Below are positions 8,214 through 16,776 of a stretch of 64,000 bases of DNA, one piece after another. Position 1 is the first letter of the stretch, and the number at the start of each line of letters is the position of its first letter. Position numbers and translations under genes: made by a program. The DNA comes from Frisingicoccus sp009929615. GTDB taxonomy: Bacteria; Bacillota; Clostridia; Lachnospirales; Lachnospiraceae. The notes under the pieces were generated by a model that did no database searches, was not told the origin of the DNA, and saw only the letters and a program-made list of their open reading frames with translations. The stretch spans positions 62,001 to 126,000 of the forward strand of contig JAQUXR010000003.1 in NCBI GenBank assembly GCA_028692275.1. Reading direction: 5' to 3'.

Positions 8214-8807
8214 TCAATAAGCCTCAATCAGATCCTCAATCTTTTCATAAAGTCCTTCTTTGATCCCCGGAACATTCATCAATGCATCCTTACTCTCAAA
8301 AGGGCCTTCTTTTTCTCTGTAAGCAATGATGGCATCCGCTTTCTTCTCCCCGATACCCGGCAGGGTCATCAGTTCTTCCCTGGCTGCCCGGTTGATATCT
8401 ACATAATCCTTTGAAACATCGGAAGCTGTCTCTTCCGGATTCTCAGACCACTCGGATTCTCCCACCGCCGGAATATAGACTCTTTCGCCATCTCCCAGTA
8501 CCGATGCCAGATTAATACAGCTCAAGTCACCATTCTCTGAAATGCCTCCGGCCATCTCCACAGCCTGAAACCAACGGTCTCCCGGCAGTAGTTCATAAAC
8601 ACCCGGTGCATTCACCTGTCCACAGACATAAACATAGATTAAATCGTCTGAACTTTCTTCGCTGCTGTTTACTTCTTTCGTCTCCGGTTCTATCGTCGTC
8701 TGGCTGCCCTCTCCTGTTTCCAGAATGGGGGATTCTTTTGCACATGCCGGACAAATCCATAGAATAAAACTCAAAAAAATCAGCAGTATTCCTTTTCTTT
8801 TTGCCAC
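8214..8807 (-). CDS. comEA: ComEA-type competence protein: SLBB plus helix-hairpin-helix lipoprotein
   Basis: ComEA is the membrane-tethered DNA receptor of the uptake machine. I choose GTG 8807 as start (197 residues), since AAAGGAAGG lies just upstream; an earlier in-frame start has no such site. The product begins with a hydrophobic signal segment ending in CPAC, probably a lipobox. After an acidic, Ser/Thr-rich linker comes an SLBB-like domain (VYVCGQVNAPGVYEL), a second linker, and two helix-hairpin-helix motifs (VDINRAAREELMTLPGIG and a second, less perfect one). Signal-lipobox anchoring differs from the plain transmembrane helix of Bacillus ComEA. The gene sits 63 bases upstream of the response regulator; comEC is further along the same strand. 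Confidence 0.88.
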   Translation of the reverse strand: MAKRKGILLIFLSFILWICPACAKESPILETGEGSQTTIEPETKEVNSSEESSDDLIYVYVCGQVNAPGVYELLPGDRWFQAVEMAGGISENGDLSCINLASVLGDGERVYIPAVGESEWSENPEETASDVSKDYVDINRAAREELMTLPGIGEKKADAIIAYREKEGPFESKDALMNVPGIKEGLYEKIEDLIEAY

Positions 8808-8933
8808 TCTATCCTTCCTTTCGAATAGAGATGTCAAAAAAACATACATATCTTATATCAAAACAGTATACATATCTATTTTAGCTAAAACGGAAAAGTA
8901 TTACAATATGTTTTTAAAAGTTTTACGATTTTT

Positions 8934-9362
8934 TTACCATTTAAAAATCATAATACCCGCCACGGCTACAATCATCCCAAGAAGTTTCGACCATTGGAAG
9001 TCCACCTTTTCCATGCCAAACAGTCCGAAAAGTTCAATCAGATAGGCTACCGCCAGCTGGGATACAACAATAATCAAGGCAGATTTTGCCGGTCCCAGTT
9101 TATCCATACTAAGAATCACCGTCAATGTAATAAATGCCCCGATAACGCCTCCTAAAAGCAGATACTTTCCATCTACCTGAAACAAAGTATGAAAGGGCTG
9201 ACGGTCCCGCAGCAGCCAGGCTGCCAGACATACCACCAATGCCGTCCCCTGTACCCAGCTGTTGGCAACCCAAAGGCTGGTCTGCTTTGTAAGCCCCGTA
9301 TTAAAAACACCCTGAATGCTCATTAATGCTCCTGAAATCAATGCTACTATCCATCCCCACAT
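8934..9362 (-). CDS. DMT/EamA-superfamily membrane protein, YdcZ type
   Basis: A small integral membrane protein of 142 residues with about five hydrophobic helices and the N-terminal MWGWIVALISGALMSIQG that marks the YdcZ (DUF606) half-size transporters. Such proteins usually act as dimers or pairs; here only one copy is present. I choose ATG 9362, because GGAGGAG lies just before it and overlaps an upstream in-frame ATG at 9380. It is downstream of the arginine operon but separated from it by a likely terminator. The substrate is unknown. Link to arginine export would be speculation. Confidence 0.8.
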   Translation of the reverse strand: MWGWIVALISGALMSIQGVFNTGLTKQTSLWVANSWVQGTALVVCLAAWLLRDRQPFHTLFQVDGKYLLLGGVIGAFITLTVILSMDKLGPAKSALIIVVSQLAVAYLIELFGLFGMEKVDFQWSKLLGMIVAVAGIMIFKW

Positions 9363-9429
9363 AGTCTTTCTCCTCCACATTTTTTATTAGTATATCCATT
9401 TGCAGAGAGTATATGACCGTCTTATGCAG

Positions 9430-9460
9430 AAAAGCAGACAGTTCATACGAACCGCCTGCC
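9430..9460 (-). terminator. Probable terminator of the argCJBD operon
   Basis: On the minus strand an 11-bp stem with two G-U pairs (9459-9449 with 9444-9434) closes a 4-base loop and is followed by TTTTCTG. It lies 17 bases after the argD stop codon. Confidence 0.6.
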
Positions 9461-9476
9461 TTATATTTTTAATTCT

Positions 9477-10676
9477 TTATTTGTCATTGACCTCTTTGAT
9501 ACATGCTTCTAAGATGTCAATCATATCATCAACATTCTCTTTGGTAATAACCAGCGGTGGAACAAAACGAATAATGCTTGTTCCTGCGGAAATAACCAAA
9601 AGTCCCTTTTCAAGAGCCTTATTAATATATGGGTTCACCGGAACATTGAATTCCAAGGCACGGATAAGACCAAGTCCACGGGTGGATTCAATCACATCAT
9701 ATTGGGAAGCTAATTCTTTAAGCTTCTCATCCATGTAAGCAGAAATTTCATTGACATTGTCAAGAATCTTCCAGCTTTCAAACATATCAAAGACCTTGCA
9801 TACAGCTGCTGTTACAAAAGGATTTCCACCATAAGTTGAACCATGGTCACCCGGTTCAAGGGCATCTTCTGCCTTTTCTCCAACGACAAAGGCGCCTACC
9901 GGCACACCGCATCCCAGAGCTTTTGCTGCCGTCATAACATCCGGAAGAATTCCATAATGTTCATAGGCAAACATCTTACCTGTACGTCCCATACCACACT
10001 GAATCTCATCGAGGATGAGTAAAATATCTTTTTCATCGCAAAGTTCCCGTACTCCCTGAATAAATTCTTTTTCTCCCGGATAGATTCCGCCTTCACCCTG
10101 CACAGTTTCAAAAAGAATGGCACAGGTTTTATCTGTGATCTTTGATTTTACATCTTCCAGGTCATTGTAGTTGGCAAAAACAACATTGCCAATACCCGGC
10201 TGGAAAGCTTCACGATAATGGGCATTACCTGTTACGGATAAAGCTCCCATGCTTCGTCCGTGGAAAGAATGTTCCATGGCAATAATTTCATGGTCTGTAC
10301 TTCCATCTTTCTTAAAAGCATACTTACGTGCTACTTTAATGGCACCTTCAATAGCTTCTGCACCACTGTTGGTGAAAAATACCCGTTTCAGTCCACTGGC
10401 TTTAACTAATTTATGAGCCGCTTCAGCCATTGGCTCTGTATAATAAAGATTTGAAACATGCATCAGTTTATCTATCTGGGCCTTTAATGCATCTTTATAT
10501 TCTTCAACATTATAACCGAAGGCACTGACTGCAATTCCTGCAGCAAAATCCAAATATTTTTTTCCGTCTGTATCATAGAGATAAACACCATCTCCATGGT
10601 CAAAGGCTACCGGAAAACGATTATAGGTATGGACAATTGCCTCTTCTGCGTAATTTTTAAATTCATTCGTCACCAT
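9477..10676 (-). CDS. argD: Acetylornithine aminotransferase
   Basis: ArgD is a PLP-dependent class III aminotransferase that turns N-acetylglutamate semialdehyde into N-acetylornithine. The 399-residue protein shows the class signature: FFTNSGAEAIEGAIK, the EHSFHGRSMGALS segment, LILDEIQCGMGRTG with the PLP-contacting Asp, and the Schiff-base lysine in MTAAKALGCG. I choose ATG 10676: a GTG 24 bases upstream lies within the GGAGAAGGAAGG ribosome site. The start overlaps the end of argB by 14 bases. It is the last gene of argC-argJ-argB-argD; ornithine carbamoyltransferase (argF) and argH are not in the window. Confidence 0.95.
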   Translation of the reverse strand: MVTNEFKNYAEEAIVHTYNRFPVAFDHGDGVYLYDTDGKKYLDFAAGIAVSAFGYNVEEYKDALKAQIDKLMHVSNLYYTEPMAEAAHKLVKASGLKRVFFTNSGAEAIEGAIKVARKYAFKKDGSTDHEIIAMEHSFHGRSMGALSVTGNAHYREAFQPGIGNVVFANYNDLEDVKSKITDKTCAILFETVQGEGGIYPGEKEFIQGVRELCDEKDILLILDEIQCGMGRTGKMFAYEHYGILPDVMTAAKALGCGVPVGAFVVGEKAEDALEPGDHGSTYGGNPFVTAAVCKVFDMFESWKILDNVNEISAYMDEKLKELASQYDVIESTRGLGLIRALEFNVPVNPYINKALEKGLLVISAGTSIIRFVPPLVITKENVDDMIDILEACIKEVNDK

Positions 10677-11565
10677 GATAATACCTTCCTTCTCCTTCAC
10701 TTAAAATCGCTGTACCAATACCTCTGTTTGTAAAGATTTCCAACAGAAGGCAATGAGGAATACGTCCGTCCATAATATGTACACGGGATACGCCATTATC
10801 AATGGCATCAATACAGTTATTTAATTTAGGAAGCATACCGCCACCAATAAATCCATCTTCAATCAGCTTATGTGCTTCGCTGATGGTCAGTTCGGAAATC
10901 AGTGTACTTTTATCTTCCGGATCTTTATATACACCTTCAATGTCTGTCAGAAATGCCAGTTTCTCCGCATTGACAGCTTTAGCAACCGCACAGGCTGCAT
11001 CATCTGCATTGATATTATAAGTATTAAACTCTTTATCCAGGCCAACAGGACATATAATCGGGAGAAAATCTTTTTCAAGAAGGTCATACAGAATTTTAGG
11101 ATTCACTTCCGTAATCTCTCCGACAAATCCGATATCCTTACCATCCGAATATTTCTTTTCCACGGTCATAAGTCCGCCATCTTTGCCACTGATTCCGACA
11201 GCTTTAACGCCCAGTTCCTGTACCATCTGAACAAGACTTTTATTTACTTTATTCAATACCATCTCAGCAATCTCCATCGTATCTTCATCTGTCACACGAA
11301 GACCATTGATGAAATGAGGTTCCATTCCTACTTTGCCAACCCAACGGCTGATTTCTTTACCGCCGCCATGAACGATAATCGGTTTAAAGCCTACCAGCTT
11401 CAACAATGTAACATCCTGAATAACCCGTTTTTTCAAGTTTTCATCCACCATTGCACTGCCGCCGTATTTAACAACAATAATCCGTCGGTTAAATCTTTGA
11501 ATATATGGAAGGGCTTCAATCAATACTTCCGCCTTTTCCAAATACTTATCCATCTCTGTACCCAT
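10663..11565 (-). CDS. argB: Acetylglutamate kinase
   Basis: ArgB phosphorylates N-acetylglutamate with ATP, the controlled step of arginine synthesis in many bacteria. The 300-residue amino acid kinase fold protein has IIVVKYGGSAM near the N-terminus, IIVHGGGKEIS (substrate and phosphate loop), NINADDAACAVA, and GGMLPKLNNC near the C-terminal half. The N-terminal extension and length are typical of the arginine-inhibited, hexameric ArgB type, which carries an extra N-terminal helix; feedback inhibition is therefore possible. It starts 12 bases after argJ with its ribosome site overlapping the argJ stop. Confidence 0.96.
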   Translation of the reverse strand: MGTEMDKYLEKAEVLIEALPYIQRFNRRIIVVKYGGSAMVDENLKKRVIQDVTLLKLVGFKPIIVHGGGKEISRWVGKVGMEPHFINGLRVTDEDTMEIAEMVLNKVNKSLVQMVQELGVKAVGISGKDGGLMTVEKKYSDGKDIGFVGEITEVNPKILYDLLEKDFLPIICPVGLDKEFNTYNINADDAACAVAKAVNAEKLAFLTDIEGVYKDPEDKSTLISELTISEAHKLIEDGFIGGGMLPKLNNCIDAIDNGVSRVHIMDGRIPHCLLLEIFTNRGIGTAILSEGEGRYYHGDE

Positions 11566-11577
11566 TATCCTTCGCTC

Positions 11578-12801
11578 CTAACTGCGGTAATCCGCATTGA
11601 TTTTCACATAGTCATAGGTAAGGTCGCAGCCCCATGCAGTTGCTGTGGCGTCCCCCATCTTCACATCGGCAATAGTTGTCACTTCCGGCTCAGACAGAAT
11701 CTTTGTTGCTTCATCTTCACTGTAGCCTGTAGACACACCATTTTCCATAATCTTAATCTTACCAGCCGCACTTTCAAAATACAAGTCAACCACTTCCGGG
11801 TCAAAAATAACTCCGGAATAACCCATGGCACACAGAATTCGGCCCCAGTTGGCATCATGTCCGTAAATAGCCGCTTTGGTCAAACTTGAGGTGACAACAG
11901 ATTTACTTAAAGTAACCGCATCTTCTTTAGTTGCAGCACCTAAAATCTTGACTTCAAAAAGTGCTGTGGCACCCTCACCATCCCCTGCAATCTTCCGGCA
12001 GAGATAGGTATTGACCATATTCAAAGCTTTCTTAAAGGTTTCAAAAGCTTCGCCCTTTTCAGTAATCTCCGTATTTCCCGCCATGCCATTGGACAAAAGC
12101 AGTACCGTATCATTCGTGGAAGTATCTCCATCTACAGAAACCATATTATATGTATCTTTAATATCTTCACTCAGTGCTTCCTGAAGCAGTTCCTTGGAAA
12201 TGGCCGCATCGGTTGTGATGAAACCAAGCATGGTACACATATTCGGATGAATCATGCCTGAACCTTTACACATGCCGCCCATGGTTACTGTTTTACCATC
12301 GATGGTAAATTCTACTGCGATTTCTTTTGGCACTGTATCTGTTGTCATAATAGCCTTTGCAGCCTCATGTCCGGCCTCAATGCTATCCTTTTTTAACTGT
12401 GCTAATTTTGCCGAACCGGCTTTAATCCGGTCAATTGGCAGCTGCATACCGATAACCCCGGTAGATGCAACAAGAACGGCGGAAATATCAATTCCCAGTA
12501 CCTCTGCTGCCCCGCCGGCTGTTTCTTTACAATAGCCATAGCCTTCAGCTCCCGTACATGCATTGGCAATTCCTGAATTAATAATGACTGCCTGTACACT
12601 CGGAGATGAGGCTACAACTTCCTGATCCCATTTTACCGGAGCGGCCTTAACAACATTCGTTGTGAAGGTTCCGGCTGCCTTACATGGTTTCTGGCTGTAA
12701 ATCATCGCCATATCCGTACGGTCTTTATATTTAATCTCAGCTGCTGTTGCAGCTGCTTCAAATCCTTTTGCTGCGGTTACACCGCCCTCAATCTTCTTCA
12801 T
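11578..12801 (-). CDS. argJ: Bifunctional glutamate N-acetyltransferase/amino-acid acetyltransferase
   Basis: ArgJ recycles the acetyl group from N-acetylornithine to glutamate, and in bifunctional forms also makes N-acetylglutamate from acetyl-CoA. The 407-residue precursor is self-cleaved before a conserved threonine; the site is visible as NMCTMLGF, with Cys-Thr at the scissile bond. The beta chain would begin with this nucleophilic Thr. No argA-like synthase is present in the cluster, which fits a bifunctional enzyme, but this cannot be decided from the sequence alone. It starts 18 bases after argC with an AGGAG ribosome site. Confidence 0.95.
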   Translation of the reverse strand: MKKIEGGVTAAKGFEAAATAAEIKYKDRTDMAMIYSQKPCKAAGTFTTNVVKAAPVKWDQEVVASSPSVQAVIINSGIANACTGAEGYGYCKETAGGAAEVLGIDISAVLVASTGVIGMQLPIDRIKAGSAKLAQLKKDSIEAGHEAAKAIMTTDTVPKEIAVEFTIDGKTVTMGGMCKGSGMIHPNMCTMLGFITTDAAISKELLQEALSEDIKDTYNMVSVDGDTSTNDTVLLLSNGMAGNTEITEKGEAFETFKKALNMVNTYLCRKIAGDGEGATALFEVKILGAATKEDAVTLSKSVVTSSLTKAAIYGHDANWGRILCAMGYSGVIFDPEVVDLYFESAAGKIKIMENGVSTGYSEDEATKILSEPEVTTIADVKMGDATATAWGCDLTYDYVKINADYRS

Positions 12802-12818
12802 ATTTCCACTCTCCTATC

Positions 12819-13859
12819 CTACGGGAACATCGGCACTAATTCCAGTCCTTCAGCTTCCTCCAGACCAAATATCAAATTCATATTCTGAACCGCCTGGCCG
12901 GCAGCACCTTTAACAAGATTATCCAAAGCGCCCATCATAACAACACGGTGTGTTCTAGGGTCTACCTTGAAATTAATATCTGTGTAATTACTTCCTTCAA
13001 CCCATCTGGTTTCCGGACACATGCCCGGGTCCAGCACACGGACAAATTTCTCATTCTTATAATATTTATCATAGGCTGCCCGAATATCTGCTTCGGTAAC
13101 ACCTTCTTTTAAATCGGCATAGGCTGTTACCAGAATTCCCCGGTTCATTGGTACCAAATGAGGTGTGAAATTAAGAAGGAGTTCTTCTCCTGCCGCATAA
13201 CCAAGCTGCTCTTCAATTTCAGGTGTATGACGATGACTTGTCACGCCATAAGCTTTCATATTCTCATTAACCTCACAGAAGAGATTATCTACCTTAGCAC
13301 TTCTTCCTGCACCGGATGTTCCTGATTTTGCATCGATAATAATCGAATGGGGATTAATCAGTCCTTCTTTAACCAGCGGATAAGCTGTCAAAATAGAACA
13401 GGTTGTATAACATCCAGGGTTCGCTATCAATCGGGCACCCTTAATCTGCTCTCTGTTAATCTCACAAAGTCCGTAAACAGCTTCCGGAATAAAGGATGGT
13501 GAGGCATGTTTAAGACCATACCACTTTTCGTATACTTCCACATCTTTAATTCGAAAATCCGCACTTAAATCTACAATCTTTACTTTCTTAAGAACTTCTT
13601 CGCTGACAAGGGATGCACAGAGTCCCTGCGGTGTTGCCGTAAAAATTACGTCTACAGCCTCTGCCAGTTCATCCATGTTATCATCCTTACAAATATTCTC
13701 CACAATCCGGAACATGTTTCTAAAGACTTCGTAATACTTCTTATCTATATAACTTCTGGAACCATACCAGACGATTTCCACATCTTTATGTCCAAGAAGT
13801 AATCTCACAAGTTCCTGGCCGGCATATCCGGTCGAACCAATAATTCCCGCTTTAATCAT
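12819..13859 (-). CDS. argC: N-acetyl-gamma-glutamyl-phosphate reductase
   Basis: ArgC reduces N-acetylglutamyl phosphate to the semialdehyde using NADPH. The 346-residue protein has the N-terminal Rossmann motif GSTGYAGQELVRLL, the active-site cysteine in IANPGCYTT, and the HRHTPEIEEQL and GTSGAGR segments of the type-1 ArgC family. First gene of the arg operon; its ATG has AAGGGG upstream. The 245-base region shared with argG contains AT-rich ARG-box-like sites, so ArgR control is likely. Confidence 0.96.
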   Translation of the reverse strand: MIKAGIIGSTGYAGQELVRLLLGHKDVEIVWYGSRSYIDKKYYEVFRNMFRIVENICKDDNMDELAEAVDVIFTATPQGLCASLVSEEVLKKVKIVDLSADFRIKDVEVYEKWYGLKHASPSFIPEAVYGLCEINREQIKGARLIANPGCYTTCSILTAYPLVKEGLINPHSIIIDAKSGTSGAGRSAKVDNLFCEVNENMKAYGVTSHRHTPEIEEQLGYAAGEELLLNFTPHLVPMNRGILVTAYADLKEGVTEADIRAAYDKYYKNEKFVRVLDPGMCPETRWVEGSNYTDINFKVDPRTHRVVMMGALDNLVKGAAGQAVQNMNLIFGLEEAEGLELVPMFP

Positions 13860-13940
13860 AGGTAATTCCCCTTCTTTCTGAAATGTCTTTTCCTATAATA
13901 ATACAATTTTCTAAAGCTGTAAAGATGTATTTTTAATAAT

Positions 13941-14010
13941 TATGAATATTTATTGCTAAATATACATTATTTATGCATATTATTTGGGTATTCATTCATA
14001 AAAATACACA
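13941..14010. promoter_or_regulatory. Candidate ArgR operator cluster between argC and argG
   Basis: Three AT-rich stretches resemble Firmicute ARG boxes (consensus about ATGAATAAAAATTCAA): TATGAATATTTATTGC (13941-13956), a site around 13962-13979 that reads TGCATAAATAATGTAT on the minus strand, and TTCATAAAAATACACA (13995-14010). They sit between the divergent argC and argG starts. The sites match by eye only, and AT-rich sequence makes chance matches easy. Confidence 0.5.
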
Positions 14011-14027
14011 TTTTACAAAAAAAGTTA

Positions 14028-14056
14028 TTGCTTTTCCCTGTGAAGTGGTGTATATT
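14028..14056 (+). promoter_or_regulatory. Likely argG promoter
   Basis: TTGCTT (14028-14033) and TATATT (14051-14056) are 17 bases apart, about 50 bases before the argG start. The -35 box is weak, which fits a regulated promoter. Confidence 0.4.
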
Positions 14057-14104
14057 ATGTGAAGAATAAAAAGAAGAAAAGATAGAATTTCAGGAGGTTT
14101 TATT

Positions 14105-15328
14105 ATGAAAGAAAAAGTAATTTTAGCATACTCAGGTGGATTAGATACAACCGCTATCATCCCTTGGTTAAAGGAAAACTTCGACTATGACGTTGTTTGC
14201 TGCTGTATCGACTGTGGACAGGGTGAAGAACTTGATGGTCTGGAAGAACGTGCCAAATTATCCGGTGCTTCGAAATTATATATCGAGAATATTATCGATG
14301 AATTCTGCGATGAATACATACTTCCTTGTGTTCAGGCCGGTGCCGTATATGAGAACAAATATCTTCTCGGTACATCCATGGCTCGTCCGGTCATTGCAAA
14401 ACGTCTTGTAGAGATAGCACGTAAAGAGAACGCTTCTGCTATCTGTCACGGTGCTACCGGTAAAGGAAATGACCAGATTCGTTTTGAATTAGGCATCAAA
14501 GCTTTAGCTCCAGACTTAAAGATTATCGCTCCATGGCGTATGACAGATGTTTGGACCATGCAGTCCCGTGAAGATGAAATCGAATACTGCAAACAGCACG
14601 GTATCGACCTTCCTTTTGATGCAAGCCACAGCTACAGCCGTGACCGTAACTTATGGCACATCAGTCATGAAGGCTTGGAACTGGAAGACCCTGCCAATGA
14701 ACCAAACTATGATGATTTATTAGTTCTTGGCGTATCTCCTGAAAAAGCTCCGGATAAGGCTGAATATGTAACAATGACTTTTGAAGCCGGCGTTCCAAAA
14801 ACTTTGAACGGTAAAGCTATGAAACTTTCTGAAATTATTACTGAATTAAATAAACTTGGCGGCAAAAACGGTATTGGTATCGTTGATATCGTTGAAAACC
14901 GTGTTGTTGGTATGAAATCCCGTGGTGTATATGAGACACCGGGCGGAACCATTCTTATGGAAGCACAGCAGCAGTTGGAAGAACTTGTTCTGGACCGTGC
15001 TACCATGGAAGTGAAAAAAGATATGGGCAATAAGATGGCTCAGATTGTTTACGAAGGAAAGTGGTTCACGCCTCTTCGTGAAGCTGTTCAGGCCTTTGTT
15101 GAATCCATTCAGAAGTATGTTACCGGAGAAGTTAAATTCAAACTTTACAAGGGCAACATTATTAAAGCCGGTACAACTTCCCCATATTCACTGTACAGCG
15201 AATCTCTTGCTTCCTTTACAACCGGTGAATTATATGACCATCATGATGCTTCCGGCTTCATCACACTCTTCGGACTTCCATTAAAAGTTCGTGCTATGAT
15301 GCTCGCTGAAAACGAAAAAAATAAATAA
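14105..15328 (+). CDS. argG: Argininosuccinate synthase
   Basis: ArgG joins citrulline and aspartate in an ATP-dependent reaction. The 407-residue protein begins KEKVILAYSGGLDTTAIIPWL, holding the SGGLD ATP pyrophosphatase loop, and includes CHGATGKGNDQIRFE and DRNLWHISHEG. Length and motifs match the standard bacterial enzyme. AGGAGG lies eight bases before the ATG. It is divergent from argC, and argH, often next to argG, is absent; the following gene is unrelated and has its own promoter. Confidence 0.97.
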   Translation: MKEKVILAYSGGLDTTAIIPWLKENFDYDVVCCCIDCGQGEELDGLEERAKLSGASKLYIENIIDEFCDEYILPCVQAGAVYENKYLLGTSMARPVIAKRLVEIARKENASAICHGATGKGNDQIRFELGIKALAPDLKIIAPWRMTDVWTMQSREDEIEYCKQHGIDLPFDASHSYSRDRNLWHISHEGLELEDPANEPNYDDLLVLGVSPEKAPDKAEYVTMTFEAGVPKTLNGKAMKLSEIITELNKLGGKNGIGIVDIVENRVVGMKSRGVYETPGGTILMEAQQQLEELVLDRATMEVKKDMGNKMAQIVYEGKWFTPLREAVQAFVESIQKYVTGEVKFKLYKGNIIKAGTTSPYSLYSESLASFTTGELYDHHDASGFITLFGLPLKVRAMMLAENEKNK

Positions 15329-15342
15329 ATTTTGACAAAATC

Positions 15343-15372
15343 TTGACAAAAGAAAACGCTCTGCCTTACAAT
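15343..15372 (+). promoter_or_regulatory. Promoter of the DUF1576 gene, embedded in the argG terminator
   Basis: TTGACA (15343-15348) and TACAAT (15367-15372) are 18 bases apart. The -10 box coincides with the top of the argG terminator hairpin, so transcripts starting near 15379 contain only the 3' arm and cannot form the terminator. A second TTGACA at 15332-15337 is too far from this -10 box. Confidence 0.6.
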
Positions 15373-15392
15373 ACAAGGTAGAGCGTTTTTTG
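15353..15392 (+). terminator. Intrinsic terminator of argG
   Basis: AACGCTCTGCCTT (15355-15367) pairs with 15375-15387, with one G-U pair and a 7-base loop, followed by a T-run. It lies 26 bases after the argG stop. Confidence 0.85.
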
Positions 15393-15415
15393 ATTCTGAA
15401 TTGGAGGAAACATGT

Positions 15416-16726
15416 ATGCGATTTACAACCAGTATCGGCTTTACGAATAAAGTCCATAAAGAACCAAAGCCATTATCACGTAATGTGCAATTTCTTTTGT
15501 TAACTCTTTCCCCTGCATACTTTTTACTATGGGGGTTATTTTTACAGCCTTTCCCAGAGATGATTAAGGGATTGCTTACAATTTTTGTAGAACCTGATTT
15601 CCTGATAACCGATTATGTCGTTGTCGGCGGTGTGGGTGCCGCCTTAGTGAATGCCAGCCTGATTACCATCATGTGTATCCTGATTGTTTATTTTCTGGAT
15701 ATGAATATCGACGGTAATACCATTGCTGCTCTTTCCCTGATGATGGGCTTCTCCTTATTTGGAAAGAATCTTTTGAATATCTGGGCTATTATCCTTGGTG
15801 TTTACATTTATGCCAAGTACCATAAAACCCATTTATCCAATTACATATATGTAGGTTTCTACGGAACCAGTTTATCACCTATTATTACACAGACTATGCA
15901 GCTTGGCAATTTTCCACTGCCGGTACGCGTTTTCTTCAGCGTATGCGTAGGTATTGTCATCGGTTTTGTATTACCGCCTCTGGCAGCCCATCTCTATAAT
16001 ACACATAAAGGTTTTTCTCTGTATAATGCAGGCTTTGCCGCCGGAATTATAGCTACAGTTATTATTTCTTTATTTAAATCCTTTGGTGTTACACTGGAGA
16101 GTCGAAAGCTCTGGGCCACCGGATACAATATGCTTTTTGCCGAAATACTTCTTGCCTTTTTCGCCGTCTGGATTATCATCGGAGTCATTCTGGGCCGGAA
16201 CGTTTTTCGTAAATATTGGAATATTTTAAAGTACCCCGGCCTCGGCGGTACAGATTTTACTAACAGTGAGGGCTTCTGTCCGACACTGATAAACATGGGG
16301 ATTAACGGTATCTTTTCCACCCTTTTTGTCATTGCAGTCGGTGCCGAATTAAACGGCCCGAGTATCGGTGGTATCTTCACCATTGTCGGTTTCTCTGCAA
16401 CGGGAAAGACCTTGAGAAACATTACACCGATTATGCTCGGTGTCACCCTTGCAAGCTTCTGCGGGAACTGGTCGATTACCGACCCATCGGCCGTACTGGC
16501 ACTGCTTTTCTCCACAACCCTGGCACCTATTGCCGGACAGTTTGGAGTCATTGCCGGTCTTATTGCCGGTTTTCTCCATGCGGCGGTTGCCTTAAATATC
16601 GGTATCGTCTATGGCGGTATGAACCTTTATAATAACGGTTTTGCCGGAGGTGTTGTTGCCGCTTTCCTCGTACCTATTATTCGTTCTATTCAGAATCGTC
16701 AGGCGAAAGTCAAAGGAATTATATAG
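15416..16726 (+). CDS. DUF1576 family integral membrane protein
   Basis: A 436-residue polytopic membrane protein with about 10-12 hydrophobic helices, rich in Gly and small residues. I recognise it as the DUF1576 family by overall sequence (N-terminal FTTSIGFTNKVHKEP; repeated NxGFAAG/NNGFAGG elements). Two internal repeats are suggested by IYNAGFAAGIIAT-type and LYNNGFAGGVVAA-type segments in the two halves. I choose ATG 16416-style start at 15416, because GGAGG (15403-15407) is eight bases upstream; an in-frame TTG at 15401 overlaps this site. Function unknown; a transporter role is a guess from topology. It has its own promoter and a terminator. Confidence 0.82.
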   Translation: MRFTTSIGFTNKVHKEPKPLSRNVQFLLLTLSPAYFLLWGLFLQPFPEMIKGLLTIFVEPDFLITDYVVVGGVGAALVNASLITIMCILIVYFLDMNIDGNTIAALSLMMGFSLFGKNLLNIWAIILGVYIYAKYHKTHLSNYIYVGFYGTSLSPIITQTMQLGNFPLPVRVFFSVCVGIVIGFVLPPLAAHLYNTHKGFSLYNAGFAAGIIATVIISLFKSFGVTLESRKLWATGYNMLFAEILLAFFAVWIIIGVILGRNVFRKYWNILKYPGLGGTDFTNSEGFCPTLINMGINGIFSTLFVIAVGAELNGPSIGGIFTIVGFSATGKTLRNITPIMLGVTLASFCGNWSITDPSAVLALLFSTTLAPIAGQFGVIAGLIAGFLHAAVALNIGIVYGGMNLYNNGFAGGVVAAFLVPIIRSIQNRQAKVKGII

Positions 16727-16732
16727 ATATCA

Positions 16733-16769
16733 AAAAATCCATTATTCACCGGAATAATGGATTTTTTTA
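16733..16769. terminator. Two-way terminator between the DUF1576 gene and the P-type ATPase gene
   Basis: A perfect 16-bp stem (16733-16748 with 16753-16768) closes on the loop ACCG. A-run and T-run arms provide a U-tract in both directions, serving both convergent genes. Confidence 0.88.
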
Positions 16770-16776
16770 TTTCTTG

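Noticed and set aside
10870..11889. A 339-residue plus-strand open frame
   Set aside because: It is antisense to argB and argJ, rich in Cys, His, Phe and Ile, with no recognisable domain or ribosome site; argB and argJ are clearly real.
15332..15337. First TTGACA upstream of the DUF1576 gene as the -35 box
   Set aside because: It is 29 bases from the TACAAT box; the second TTGACA (15343) is at 18 bases.
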